64,000 nt of DNA from a bacterium (GTDB lineage: Bacteria > Gemmatimonadota > Gemmatimonadetes > Longimicrobiales > RSA9), in contig QGVH01000018.1 in the NCBI GenBank assembly GCA_003242735.1, positions 23,003-87,002 on the forward strand, read 5' to 3'. Shown piece after piece: positions 35,001-42,514 of this stretch. Position numbers and translations under genes: made by a program. Numbering within the stretch: the first letter of the stretch is position 1; every line of letters starts with the position of its first letter. The notes under the pieces are model-generated. The model ran no database searches, was not told the DNA's origin, and saw nothing but the letters and a program-made list of their open reading frames with translations.

Positions 35001-35313
35001 GGGCGAACAGATCGGATGGAGCGAGATCCGGCACCCTGGCCTCGGCGCGACGCCGCCGGACCACGCCCCCCGTCGCCCTTTCCCGAACATCCACGCCGAG
35101 GAGGTGCGTGCCGTCCTGATGGATCGACAGGCAGACGGTCGCGCCGCGCCGCTCGAGGTCGTGGCCGGGCGTGTCGTAGTAGAGCGCGCGGAAGAGGTCC
35201 AGCTCGATACGCTCCTCGTGGAACCCCGGCGGCAGCGGCTCGCCGAGCAGCCATTCGAGGATCTCGCCACTCGGGACCTCGAAACGGAGGATCCGCTCGC
35301 CGAGCATCCCCAT
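32071..35313 (-). CDS. ppk1: CYTH-domain / PPK1 polyphosphate kinase fusion
   Basis: 1080 residues against about 690 for ordinary PPK1. Residues about 1-225 resemble a CYTH (triphosphate tunnel) domain: YYDTPGHDLERRGATVCLSI, VHIAYDIATVRRGD and GELYEVEIRM. The N-terminal ExExK metal motif is not evident (ERILRFEVP). Residues about 235-370 look like a degenerate Nudix-like fold (VAVVAYHNGRIALCRS, LRVPTGPGSGRDACHRVL) without a Nudix box. PPK1 begins near residue 383 (LLNRELCRLAFDERIL), with GIKTTLYR, the phospho-acceptor His814 in VHAKIALV, and a second His motif HSRIFYF. It makes polyphosphate from ATP. It starts two bases after the barrel gene stop; operon with DUF4956. Confidence 0.9.
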   Translation of the reverse strand: MGMLGERILRFEVPSGEILEWLLGEPLPPGFHEERIELDLFRALYYDTPGHDLERRGATVCLSIHQDGTHLLGVDVRERATGGVVRRRRAEARVPDLAPSDLFAHACEPTRVVRALCDPSLLDIVLELGVTRRLRVARADGDAPAPVHIAYDIATVRRGDTSGELYEVEIRMPEAPPGRFEGLVRTFEEGYGLRPLLGDLASRARELVSALEGEELARRLHAAREVAVVAYHNGRIALCRSGGEGLRVPTGPGSGRDACHRVLRGWLGGVRGRVRILGTSPGDSQRPALEVWLAEGIEPDAIGGGQCTWLSLEHVLQAAGSPQLRDARTLAALEVVLRSDLPAHAVTIPTPATGAASEPLDLAAYAPESDDDADVLAPKEARPELLLNRELCRLAFDERILVMVEDRSIPLLERVRFLAIFGARQDDFFMTRVAESKEQVAAGVTRRTPDGLTPAEQLEVIRIRARQVARRAYRVLTTSLLPDLARENLRVVRWNELDDAERTLLGERHWARIEALITPFVADPSHPFPHIRNLRPAIAAIVRLPESRLDRFVAIELPGELPRFVPLPDGRRYVPLEELILGGLPRLYPGLEVVRAHTFRVTRSATSRLPADEVGDVMAAVEDEIATRPFRQAVRLEVEEAMPEEMRRHLLRELRFEAPESLSTLGEADIYAVPWLVDLAGLSEIAALDAPELKYPPLERSSPFAPDRSIFDQIRERSRLIAFPDHSFDATVGRFLAEAADDPDVVGIKTTLYRTDPDSEIVRALARARAAGKDAFALVELKASFDERRNVEWARSLDAAGVHVVFSPSRYKVHAKIALVLRNEPDGIRRYIYLGTGNLNASTAAAYTDVGILTADPGLGEELNAVFGLLTGYSASARLDRLLVSPFQMRRRFLELIEREIEHARAGRGGHIRAQMNGLSDRRIVAALYRASQAGVRIELAVREICRLRPGLPGISENIRVVSLLGRLLQHSRIFYFGNAGDPEYYIGSADWRPRNLLRRVEVVTPVDDPEHRAALDRMLTTVLEHPEAWELRADGAYVRGNEVIGGIGTAGAIPFDPPVGAGAGPRHPPRDWNHRPPPG

Positions 35314-35315
35314 CG

Positions 35316-38060
35316 CTAGTATGGCAACCCGAGCCAGGCGTAGAGCCGCGTGCGCCCGCCGCGCGCAACGGCCGCGCTCACGACCTGACCCAGCGTCGCG
35401 TACCACAGCCCCACGCCCGCGCCGACGTGCCAGCCGTCGTTGGAGTCGCCGTCGAAGAAGACGCGCGCGGCGTCGGCGAACGCGAGCGCGCCGAGTTCAC
35501 CCGCGGTGAGGAGCGTGACGCGCGTGATCGGCCAGCGGAGCTCCGCGCTCCCGAACAGCGATGCGTCGCCCGCGTAGCGGCGGGAGACGTAACCGCGTAG
35601 CGAATGCCGGCCGCCGATGAACGCGGCCTCCTGGACGGGGAAGTCGCCCCAGACGCGCTCGCCGCCCGTGCGGAACGCCAGGACGGGGCCCGTCGGTCCG
35701 CGGAGCGGCAAGTAGTACGCGCCGACCACCTCCACATCCGCGAAGTCGTCCGCCTCGCCGTCCACGAACGGCCAGAAGCCGGCCTGCACGTCCACGGTGA
35801 AGCCGCGCCGCGGCACGGGCTGGCCGTCGGTGCGCTCCAGCTCCGCATCGAGGATCGCGCCGATCTGGCCGAACGGGCTGCTGCCAGGGGGCCGCAGGAG
35901 GCTCAGCGTGCTGCCCCGCTCGAACCGCGGATCGCGGTACACGAACGCCGGGCCGACCGAGATCCGCGCCCGATCACCGCGCCCTCCGTAGCGCGGGCGC
36001 CAGTCCAGTGTGGCCGCGGCGGACAGCTCGGTCTGCCTCACGGTGGCGCGGTCGGTGTCGAACTCCGGTGTGTCGTTGCCGAAGCCGAAGAAGCGCACAG
36101 CGCCGAACCGAACGGCGCGCGCGAGGAGCGAAAAGCCGAAGGGCGAGTTCTCTCGGCGGACATCACCATCCAGCTCGATGCCGAAATCGAACGGCCCGGG
36201 CGCGAAGAGGACCGTCAACCGCACGCGCGAGGCGTAAGGGACGTGGCGGAACCCGTAGTACGTTTCGACGGGCCCGAAGCCGACCACGAGACCCGTGCCC
36301 AACTCGAAGTCCGCCGTGGGTCGCCAGGAGAAAGTCGAGCCGTAGTCCCGATAGCGGTCCCCGCCGATCTTGTGGACGACCCAGTCGTCGTCGCCGTACG
36401 GCTTGCCGTCAGCGTTGCCTGCGTCCTCGTCATCGGCGGCGCCGGCTCCAGGCGGCATCTCACCGTGCGGGGCCGGCTGCGCATCCGCGGCCACCGCCGC
36501 CTCTGGCCCCGGGCTCAACGACGATGCGGGCACTTCGAAGCGGAACGGCCGCCGCTCCACGCGCGTGCGCGGTCCCGTGATGAAGGTGTTCTCCCCGTGC
36601 GCGTCATACAGCACGGTTCGGCCGCGGCCGCCCGCAGCGACCGTCGAATCGACGAGTACATCGTCCCCGTGGCCGCCGATCACCCGCACGATGATGTCGC
36701 TCGTCACCTCGCCCCGGACCACGGCGTGATCGTCGCCGCCGTGCAGGTAGATCCGCACCTCGCGGGTCTCGGTCGGGACGAAACGCCGGTGGAAGTACGG
36801 TTCTTGGCGGCCGCCGGCGTCGCCATCGGCCACGGCCATGGCACTCGCTGCGCCCGGATAGAGCCGCACGTCCACTGTGCCATCCGCGAGCCGGACGACT
36901 TCGAGCCGGTCCGGCTCGTGCGTGCCGTGCACATCCACGTCCACGGCCAGCCACTCGTAGTAGTCGAGAGAGACCTCGCGCAGCCGGTCGCGGCGCGCAC
37001 GCAGGTCGCGCTCGAGCCGCGCGCCTTCCATGGCGCGGTACGGCGCCGGGAGCTGCGCGATCGCCCGGTCGATGACGTCGTCCGTGATCCGTGTCTGGAC
37101 TGCGGCCGTCACGCTGTCCCACGTGCGACGATCCAGGTCGCTCAAGAGCGGACGCTCGTAGTCCACCGCCTCGAACACCAGCGAGCGTCGGTCGGGGTAG
37201 TCGGGGCCGAACGCGACCAACTTCGGATAGATGCGGCGCGCGATGCCGCCCAGCACGCCGTTCGAGTTCATGAACGCGCCGTCGCGGTCGAGTGGGATGG
37301 GCCGCCAGCGGTAGTACGCGCCCTCGCGCTCGGGCCGCGCCCACCGCCACTGGTCCTCACTGCGATCCGTGTCGTTGATCAGGAAGTCGACGAGGCGCGC
37401 GGCGAGGTACTCGCGGCTGTCTACGCGGTCCGCAGGTTCCTCGACCAGCCGCTCCAGCATCCGCTCCATCGCGACGACCCTGCGCGAGCCCGCGAACCCG
37501 GGCGTCCCATCGGGCCCCTCGTCTGGCCGCTCGAACAGCACGCCCAGCATCCCCGCGAACTCCTCGCGGAACTCGCCCAGCCGCGGGTCGTCCGGCATGA
37601 CGAACACCCGCGCTGGCGGGTACAGCAGCCCCACGGCGTCCTGGATCGGCCCCACAGCGGCCTCCGCCGTGGGGAACAGCGCGCTGGTCTGGTCCTGGAT
37701 CAGGATGCCGGCCGGCGTGCCGCGCAGGTCCCGGGGCAGCGACTTCTGCACGAACTTGTCCACGGAGCGGAAGACGTAGCGCCGCCCGTCCGCGCCGCGC
37801 ATGTGCAGCGTCGTGCTCTGGTTGCCCCCGGTGCGGAACGGTTCGAGCCCGCCGGCGAAGCTCCCGAGGTCCAGCACCGGTGCGCGGATCGGCGTGAGCC
37901 AGAGGTGGCGCCAGTTCTCGCCGAGGAAGAACTCCTGGACCCGGTCGGCTGCGTAGCGCGGGCCGGGAACGACCTCCGCCGAGTCTCGTTGCGCAAACAG
38001 CGCGGCGGGTACGCACAGCAGCGCCAGCACACCTCCCGCGCCGATCCTTCCGAGCGCCAT
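35316..38060 (-). CDS. Outer-membrane protein: kinase-like N-terminal region plus BamA/TamA-type barrel
   Basis: 914 residues from the ATG at 38060 behind AGGAG; a GTG at 38066 overlapping the previous stop is an alternative. The signal peptide ends near LFAQR. Residues about 80-330 carry features of CotH/HipA-like atypical kinases: GRRYVFRSVDK (possible ATP Lys), LVDFLINDTDRSEDQWRW (catalytic-loop-like) and PIPLDRDGAF (metal Asp). A beta-rich middle (ETREVRIYLHGGDDHAVV, IGGHGDDVLVD) follows. The C-terminal 350 residues form a barrel with the Omp85-type phrase FIGGRHSLRGYVSRRYAG and a terminal aromatic residue. The kinase assignment is by motif only. It lies between DUF4956 and PPK1 genes. 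Confidence 0.75.
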   Translation of the reverse strand: MALGRIGAGGVLALLCVPAALFAQRDSAEVVPGPRYAADRVQEFFLGENWRHLWLTPIRAPVLDLGSFAGGLEPFRTGGNQSTTLHMRGADGRRYVFRSVDKFVQKSLPRDLRGTPAGILIQDQTSALFPTAEAAVGPIQDAVGLLYPPARVFVMPDDPRLGEFREEFAGMLGVLFERPDEGPDGTPGFAGSRRVVAMERMLERLVEEPADRVDSREYLAARLVDFLINDTDRSEDQWRWARPEREGAYYRWRPIPLDRDGAFMNSNGVLGGIARRIYPKLVAFGPDYPDRRSLVFEAVDYERPLLSDLDRRTWDSVTAAVQTRITDDVIDRAIAQLPAPYRAMEGARLERDLRARRDRLREVSLDYYEWLAVDVDVHGTHEPDRLEVVRLADGTVDVRLYPGAASAMAVADGDAGGRQEPYFHRRFVPTETREVRIYLHGGDDHAVVRGEVTSDIIVRVIGGHGDDVLVDSTVAAGGRGRTVLYDAHGENTFITGPRTRVERRPFRFEVPASSLSPGPEAAVAADAQPAPHGEMPPGAGAADDEDAGNADGKPYGDDDWVVHKIGGDRYRDYGSTFSWRPTADFELGTGLVVGFGPVETYYGFRHVPYASRVRLTVLFAPGPFDFGIELDGDVRRENSPFGFSLLARAVRFGAVRFFGFGNDTPEFDTDRATVRQTELSAAATLDWRPRYGGRGDRARISVGPAFVYRDPRFERGSTLSLLRPPGSSPFGQIGAILDAELERTDGQPVPRRGFTVDVQAGFWPFVDGEADDFADVEVVGAYYLPLRGPTGPVLAFRTGGERVWGDFPVQEAAFIGGRHSLRGYVSRRYAGDASLFGSAELRWPITRVTLLTAGELGALAFADAARVFFDGDSNDGWHVGAGVGLWYATLGQVVSAAVARGGRTRLYAWLGLPY

Positions 38061-38062
38061 GA

Positions 38063-39079
38063 TCACTCCTGGCCGCTCCGGTCCTGGACGGGGATGTATT
38101 CGGCGGCCGCGATGAACGCGGACCAGCGGTCCTCGAGATCGCCCAACAGGCGGACGGGGTCGCCGTCCTTCTTGAGCCGGACGAGGAGCTCGAGCGTCGC
38201 GATGCCGTCGGAGTGCTGCCGTTTGCCGACGACGCGCCAGTCCTTCGCCGCATCGCCGAGCGCGGCCTCGAGCCCTTCCAGCGCCGCGTCGGGGTCGGGC
38301 GAATGGATGAGCAGGACGCCGTCGGTCTCCATGTCGCTCGCACGGCGCGGCAGCTCGGTGCGGATCGCCGTCCGTTCCTCGGTGCCCCGGGCCACGAGCA
38401 GCCCCGAATCCCCCACCGCGAGCACGCCCTCGCCTCCGCCGGCCACGGCGCCGGCGTCGAGCTGCCAGAGCGCGAGGACGACGAGGTTGAACGAGAGGGA
38501 GATGACGAGCGCGATGTCGAGCGCCTGCACGCCCGCGGCGAGACCGAGGCCGAGGGCGAGGAAGACGTACACCGCGTCGCGTGGATCCTTGAGCGTGTTG
38601 CGGAAGCGGACGGCGGCGACGATCCCCGCGAGGCTGAACGCGAGGGCGAGGCTGTTCTTGACGACGATGACGATGCCGGCCACGACGAGCGGCAGCACGA
38701 TCATCGACTGGACCAACGAGCGGTCGGTGCGCAGCCCACGGGTGTAGCGGTAGACCCAGGCGACGGGGAGAACGAGGGCGAGCGTGCCGAGGATGACGAG
38801 CGCGGTGGTCAGCGCGCGGTGCGGCGTGGGGCTCAGCGCGGCGCCGGTGGGCGCGCGGGCCAGCTCCGGCACCTCCTGGACGGCCGGGAGCACGATCGGC
38901 GCGACGAGTGCATTCCGGACCGCCGGCACGGAGCGCGTCAGGACCGCCGCGAGTCCCGCGGCCCCGGCGTAGTACGCCAGCAAACGCAGGAACGGAGCGC
39001 GCCGCGGCCGGCGCCCCCGAGTCGAACGCTGCTCCCTTCCACCACGTCCCGAGCGGGACCGCTTCTCATCCCAGGTCAT
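38063..39079 (-). CDS. DUF4956 membrane protein
   Basis: 338 residues from the ATG at 39079. A basic N-terminus precedes membrane segments at about 30-48, 85-105, 120-140, 142-160 and 175-205. The DUF4956 core is clear: VVKNSLALAFSLAGIVAAVRFRN followed by PRDAVYVFLALGLGLAAGVQ. The C-terminal 130 residues are cytosolic and include a ferredoxin-fold-like pattern (LLIHSPDPDAALEGLEAALG, IATLELLVRLKKDGD). From memory, DUF4956 genes often neighbour VTC-type polyphosphate polymerases and CotH kinases. Here it leads an operon with a kinase-like barrel protein and a CYTH/PPK1 fusion. Its stop overlaps the next possible start (GTGA). Confidence 0.87.
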   Translation of the reverse strand: MTWDEKRSRSGRGGREQRSTRGRRPRRAPFLRLLAYYAGAAGLAAVLTRSVPAVRNALVAPIVLPAVQEVPELARAPTGAALSPTPHRALTTALVILGTLALVLPVAWVYRYTRGLRTDRSLVQSMIVLPLVVAGIVIVVKNSLALAFSLAGIVAAVRFRNTLKDPRDAVYVFLALGLGLAAGVQALDIALVISLSFNLVVLALWQLDAGAVAGGGEGVLAVGDSGLLVARGTEERTAIRTELPRRASDMETDGVLLIHSPDPDAALEGLEAALGDAAKDWRVVGKRQHSDGIATLELLVRLKKDGDPVRLLGDLEDRWSAFIAAAEYIPVQDRSGQE

Positions 39080-39339
39080 CCACCCTTCACGGAGCGGTGT
39101 TCCCACCCCGCCGGTTCCCTCGTCTCCGAGTCCTTCGCCTGGCCGACGCCGCCAGAGGCGCCAGCGCCAGGGGGCAAGAACCGTGCACCGTGCCGATGGA
39201 TGGACGCCCGGATGCGACCTCGCGGCCACTCCGGGCGTCGAATGTGAGGGAGCAATCAGGATCAGGTGGAAGGCGCTGGGGGGAGCTGGCGCTCGGGAGC
39301 GTGAGTTCGTTCACGCGGCCCGCCGCCCCCACGCGCCGC

Positions 39340-40506
39340 TCAGCGCCGCGGCCCCAGGGGGGCTTCGAGCTCAGCGAGCCGCTGCTCCAGCGCAGGGATG
39401 TGCACCGCCTGCTTCGCCGGCTCGGCCTCGTACCGCTGCTGCTGCTCGCGCAACGCCTGCACCAGCACCGCCGCAAGCTGCGTGTACGAGAGCGAGAGGT
39501 AGCCGTCCGCTTCAGCCTTCACCAGCTCCGGGAAGAGCTCGGCCACCTCCTGCGCCAGGAGCCCGATCTGCTTCTCCCGGCTCCAGCCCACGCCTTCCTT
39601 GAACCGGTAGGTCACCGGCTGGAGGCGGAGCACGCGGTCCAGCACGCCCTCCAGCGGCTCGATCTCCTCCTTGAGCCGCGCATCCGAGCTCTGCGTCAGC
39701 GTGCCGGCGATCGTCAGGTTGCCGTTCTTGAAGAGCGTGAGCGCGTTCGAGCGGCTGGCGTCACTCGTCCCGTTGCCGGCCACGAAGAGCGGGTCGGTCG
39801 CTACCCAAGCATTCGGATTGCCCGCGATCACGTTGTACCGCCCGATGGCGAGGGATGCGTAGGCCTGCGCAGTCGTTCTCTCCCCGAGTGCAGCGGAGGC
39901 ACCACCGCTGGCAGTCGTCTGGGAGCCGAATGCAGCGGAGTATTCACCGCTGGCAGTCGTACTGCGCCCGAATGCAACGGAGTAGAGACCCAGGTTTGCC
40001 AGGTCTCACTCACTCCCTGTTGCCCACCCCGCGCGGAAGGCGGCCCTTGCCGGATACCAGAGCAAGCGGACCCCGGGGCCGCTCACCGGCAACGGGGTGC
40101 TGGAGCTGAACGTCCCCGTCACCGCGACGCCGCTGTTCGAGTTCCGCGCACCGCCGAGCAGCAAGTACTGCGGGTGATCGTCCGCATCGAGGCCCTGGAG
40201 CTGGCCATGCACGCTCGGTCCCGGAGGCCCCGGCGGCCCCGCAGGACCAGCGGGTCCGGCCGGCCCCACAGGACCCATCACGTTCCACTCGAACTCTGTG
40301 TGCGCCTTCGAATTGCACGTCGCCGGCAGCCCCGGCACCCCCACCCGGTACATCGTCCCGCCTCCCGGCACATCGCACGCCCGGATCGTGTCCGACGCCG
40401 TGCCTTGCTGCTGCTGCGCCCCCGCACCCTGCACCCCCGGCCCGCAGAGCGCGAAGAGCGCCGCCAGCAGCAGCCACGACCAACGCCTTCCTCGGCACGG
40501 CTTCAT
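39340..40506 (-). pseudogene. Collagen-like / YadA-head / S74 surface protein interrupted by one in-frame TGA
   Basis: From the ATG at 40506 (behind GGAGG) the frame encodes a signal peptide (WLLLAALFALCGPGVQGAG), a collagen-like run (GPVGPAGPAGPAGPPGPPGP), the LDADDHPQYLL motif and WATGSE, then stops at TGA (40006-40008). The same frame continues without a shift as DLANLGLYSVAFGRSTTASG, with 14-residue YadA-head-like repeats. It then reaches a peptidase S74 intramolecular chaperone domain (SSDARLKEEIEPLEGVLDRV, QIGLLAQEVAELFPELV, LSYTQLAAVLVQALRE). Related proteins usually have Trp-Asp at the TGA position, so a TGG-to-TGA change explains it. Intact, it would be a trimeric, self-processing surface fibre. 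Confidence 0.82.
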
Positions 40507-40558
40507 GTGGCACCTCCATCGACGGGGATCGACGGCGTGTACAGCCGCGCCGCACGTC

Positions 40559-41011
40559 TCAGCGCGCGAGCGCGTAGTACGTCTCCGCCACGTCCAGCAC
40601 ATGCTGGATCGCCGCCCGGTCCGGCAGGCTCTCCGGCGCGTCCGGCAGCGCTCCGAGCGCAGAGCGGGCAGCGCGGATCACGCGGCACGCCGCGTCCGGC
40701 GCAGCACTCGCCTGCGCCGAGCGCAGCGCCGCCGTCAGCTCCGCCGCGCGCTCACTCTCGCCGAGCCCCGGCGCCAGCCGCTCGGCCGCATCCAGCAACG
40801 CCACCCGAACGTCCTGCTCTGTGGCTTGGCTCACCGTCGCCTGCTCGTAGACCACCTGCGCACGGCACGGCTCCGGGGCGATCGCCGCCCCCGGCTCCGC
40901 CTCGTCGCCGCACGCGAGCAGAACCTCCGCAATCACTGGGAGGACGAGGCTCGCATGGTCCGGTGCGGCGCGGGCCTTCGCGAACCCGCCGCACGCCCCT
41001 CCTGCTCTCAT
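40559..41011 (-). CDS. Small hypothetical lipoprotein
   Basis: 150 residues from the ATG at 41011, behind AAAGGAGG. The N-terminus is long and somewhat polar for a signal peptide but ends in EVLLACGDEAEPG, a plausible lipobox. The rest is helical and rich in Ala, Glu and Arg, with three Cys (EPCRAQ, DAACRVI). No family recognised. It lies 52 bases upstream of the S74 gene and may be co-transcribed with it. Confidence 0.6.
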   Translation of the reverse strand: MRAGGACGGFAKARAAPDHASLVLPVIAEVLLACGDEAEPGAAIAPEPCRAQVVYEQATVSQATEQDVRVALLDAAERLAPGLGESERAAELTAALRSAQASAAPDAACRVIRAARSALGALPDAPESLPDRAAIQHVLDVAETYYALAR

Positions 41012-41097
41012 GGCGCCTCCTTTCCCGGCCTGGGACCCCGGCGGCAGCCCGGCCGCCGCCCTCTACCTCCGCTATCGGAATCCAGGGCCGGAAAGGA

Positions 41098-41140
41098 TCA
41101 CCGGCGCGTGCCCCCGAAGTGCGGGGGTACGCGCCGGTGA
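41098..41140 (-). terminator. Strong terminator hairpin after the holin-fold gene
   Basis: Arms 41098-41116 and 41122-41140 form a 19-base stem with one G-U pair and a five-base loop, 80 bases beyond the stop at 41220. On the minus strand it is followed by TGATCCTTTCC, a weak U-rich tail. Confidence 0.65.
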
Positions 41141-41219
41141 GGGGCAGGTGCGCCTCGCGCCCATGGCTTCAGCACGACCCAGGGCGCGGCGCCGGGCCGA
41201 CCTCGGCGGTCGGGGCGCC

Positions 41220-41588
41220 CTACTTCCCCTTCTTACGGTCGCCGACGAAGATGTTGAGTGCGGTACTGACGATGGCGATGACGAGGCCGCCGAGCAGCGC
41301 GGGCAGGAAGCCGTCCACGCGGAAGGCGATGCCGAGCGCGTCGGAGAGCGCGGCCGTGAGCCACAGCATGAGGGCGTTGAGCACGAAGATGAACAGCCCG
41401 AGCGTGAGCAGCACGATCGGGCAGGTGAGCGCGAGCAGGATCGGCCGGATCACCGCGTTGACGATGCCGAAGACGAGCGCGACGCCGAGCAGCCCGAGCA
41501 CGCCGCCATCGTACTCGATGCCGGGAACGATGGCCTCGGCGACCCACAGCGCCGCGGCGGTGATGAGCAAACGGACAATGAATGCCAT
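41220..41588 (-). CDS. Four-TM phage-holin-fold membrane protein (YvlD-like)
   Basis: 122 residues behind GGAGAGGAC. Four membrane segments are visible: IVRLLITAAALWVAEAIVPG, VLGLLGVALVFGIVNAVIRP, ILLALTCPIVLLTLGLFIFV and FLPALLGGLVIAIVSTALNI, with a short basic C-terminus (DRKKGK). The NAVIRPIL-P-LTLGLF pattern is that of the phage_holin_4_2/YvlD family. These are common chromosomal proteins of unknown role and not evidence for a prophage. A strong hairpin follows. Confidence 0.9.
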   Translation of the reverse strand: MAFIVRLLITAAALWVAEAIVPGIEYDGGVLGLLGVALVFGIVNAVIRPILLALTCPIVLLTLGLFIFVLNALMLWLTAALSDALGIAFRVDGFLPALLGGLVIAIVSTALNIFVGDRKKGK

Positions 41589-41863
41589 GAAGTCCTCTCC
41601 GGGTTGAACACTGGCTCGAGTGCGCGCGAGGCGCCGAGCCGTCGCGCCGATCGCGGTCTGGTCGGCGACGGGAGAACGTGCCACGCTGGTGCAGGGCGCA
41701 CGATAGACCGCCACGCGCGGCCCCACAAGGGCTGGGTACCGCGCCCCGCTGTCGCGGGAAACGGCTGGCCGGCGCTGGGACGGCAGCGGTTCTATTCCGG
41801 GGGGAAGGATCGGACGGCGCCACGACCGCTGCCGGGCGGCCGCTCGGTTCCAGGAGAAGCCCG

Positions 41864-42300
41864 ATGCCGGGACACCACGCCCCCCCGACACCCCGGGGAC
41901 GGCTCCTCTCCCTGGCCGCAGCCTGCATCCTCACCGGCTGCGGAGCCGGTGCATCGATGCGGCAGGATGGAGCGGGGGACGCGCTCGGCGCGTCGTCCCG
42001 CGACTCGGCCGACATCCGGATGCTCGAGCGCTCGCACACGCCCGAGGCCACCGCTGCGGACAGCGTCCCCGCGGCCACGGTCGCGTCGGACCTCCGCATC
42101 GGCGAATCCGCTGGGGACTGGCTGGGCGCGCCTGTCGACGTGGCGAGCCTCGGCGGCGGGCGGTCCGCCGTGTTCGACCGCATGCCGAAGGCGATCCTGC
42201 TGTTCGACTCGGCAGGCGCGCCCGTGGGCCGAGTTCGGCATCCGCCGCGGGCTGTTCGAGGCCATGAACCCGGAGAGACCGCCCTCGGCCGGCTCACCGA
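41864..42300 (+). pseudogene. Remnant of a 6-bladed propeller lipoprotein
   Basis: The ATG at 41864 follows AGGAG. A lipoprotein signal (LLSLAAACILTGCGAG) and the usual start of 6-bladed propeller lipoproteins follow (DSADIRMLE, ASDLRIGESAGDWLGAPVDV, GGGRSAVFDRMPKAILLFDS). After about residue 120 the expected GEFGRxGxGPGEF loop appears only in another frame (AEFGIRRGLFEAM), and no further blades are found. The nominal frame runs on uselessly into the antisense of the next gene. A full protein would be about 370 residues; this is a 5' stump. Confidence 0.6.
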
Positions 42301-42514
42301 GCTCGCTGCGACGGTCGCCGGCGGCCACGGCAGTCTCCAGCGCCAGCGCGCCGAGCGTGCCACGCGCGCTCCGGCAGAGTCGACGACCGGACCACGTCGG
42401 AATGCGGTCGGGGGTCGTGATGCCTCCCGACTCGGACCGTTGGCACGCCGTGCCGGGCGCTCTGGTCCTGTGGCTGACGGCAAGCGGGGCCGCCCGATCA
42501 GCAGCCCCGACCGT

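Noticed and set aside
32581..35319. Plus-strand frame of about 900 codons opposite the PPK1 fusion
   Set aside because: Mirror frame created by high GC3; the PPK1 motifs on the minus strand leave no doubt.
35604..38747. Plus-strand frame of over 1000 codons opposite the barrel and DUF4956 genes
   Set aside because: Crosses two real minus-strand genes and has no recognisable domain.
39340..40506. Phage tail fibre (S74 domain) as a prophage marker
   Set aside because: The signal peptide, collagen-like run and YadA-type head repeats indicate a bacterial surface protein, and no other phage genes are present.
41220..41588. Prophage holin as evidence of a phage
   Set aside because: The YvlD-like four-TM family is common in chromosomes; no lysis, capsid or integrase genes are nearby.
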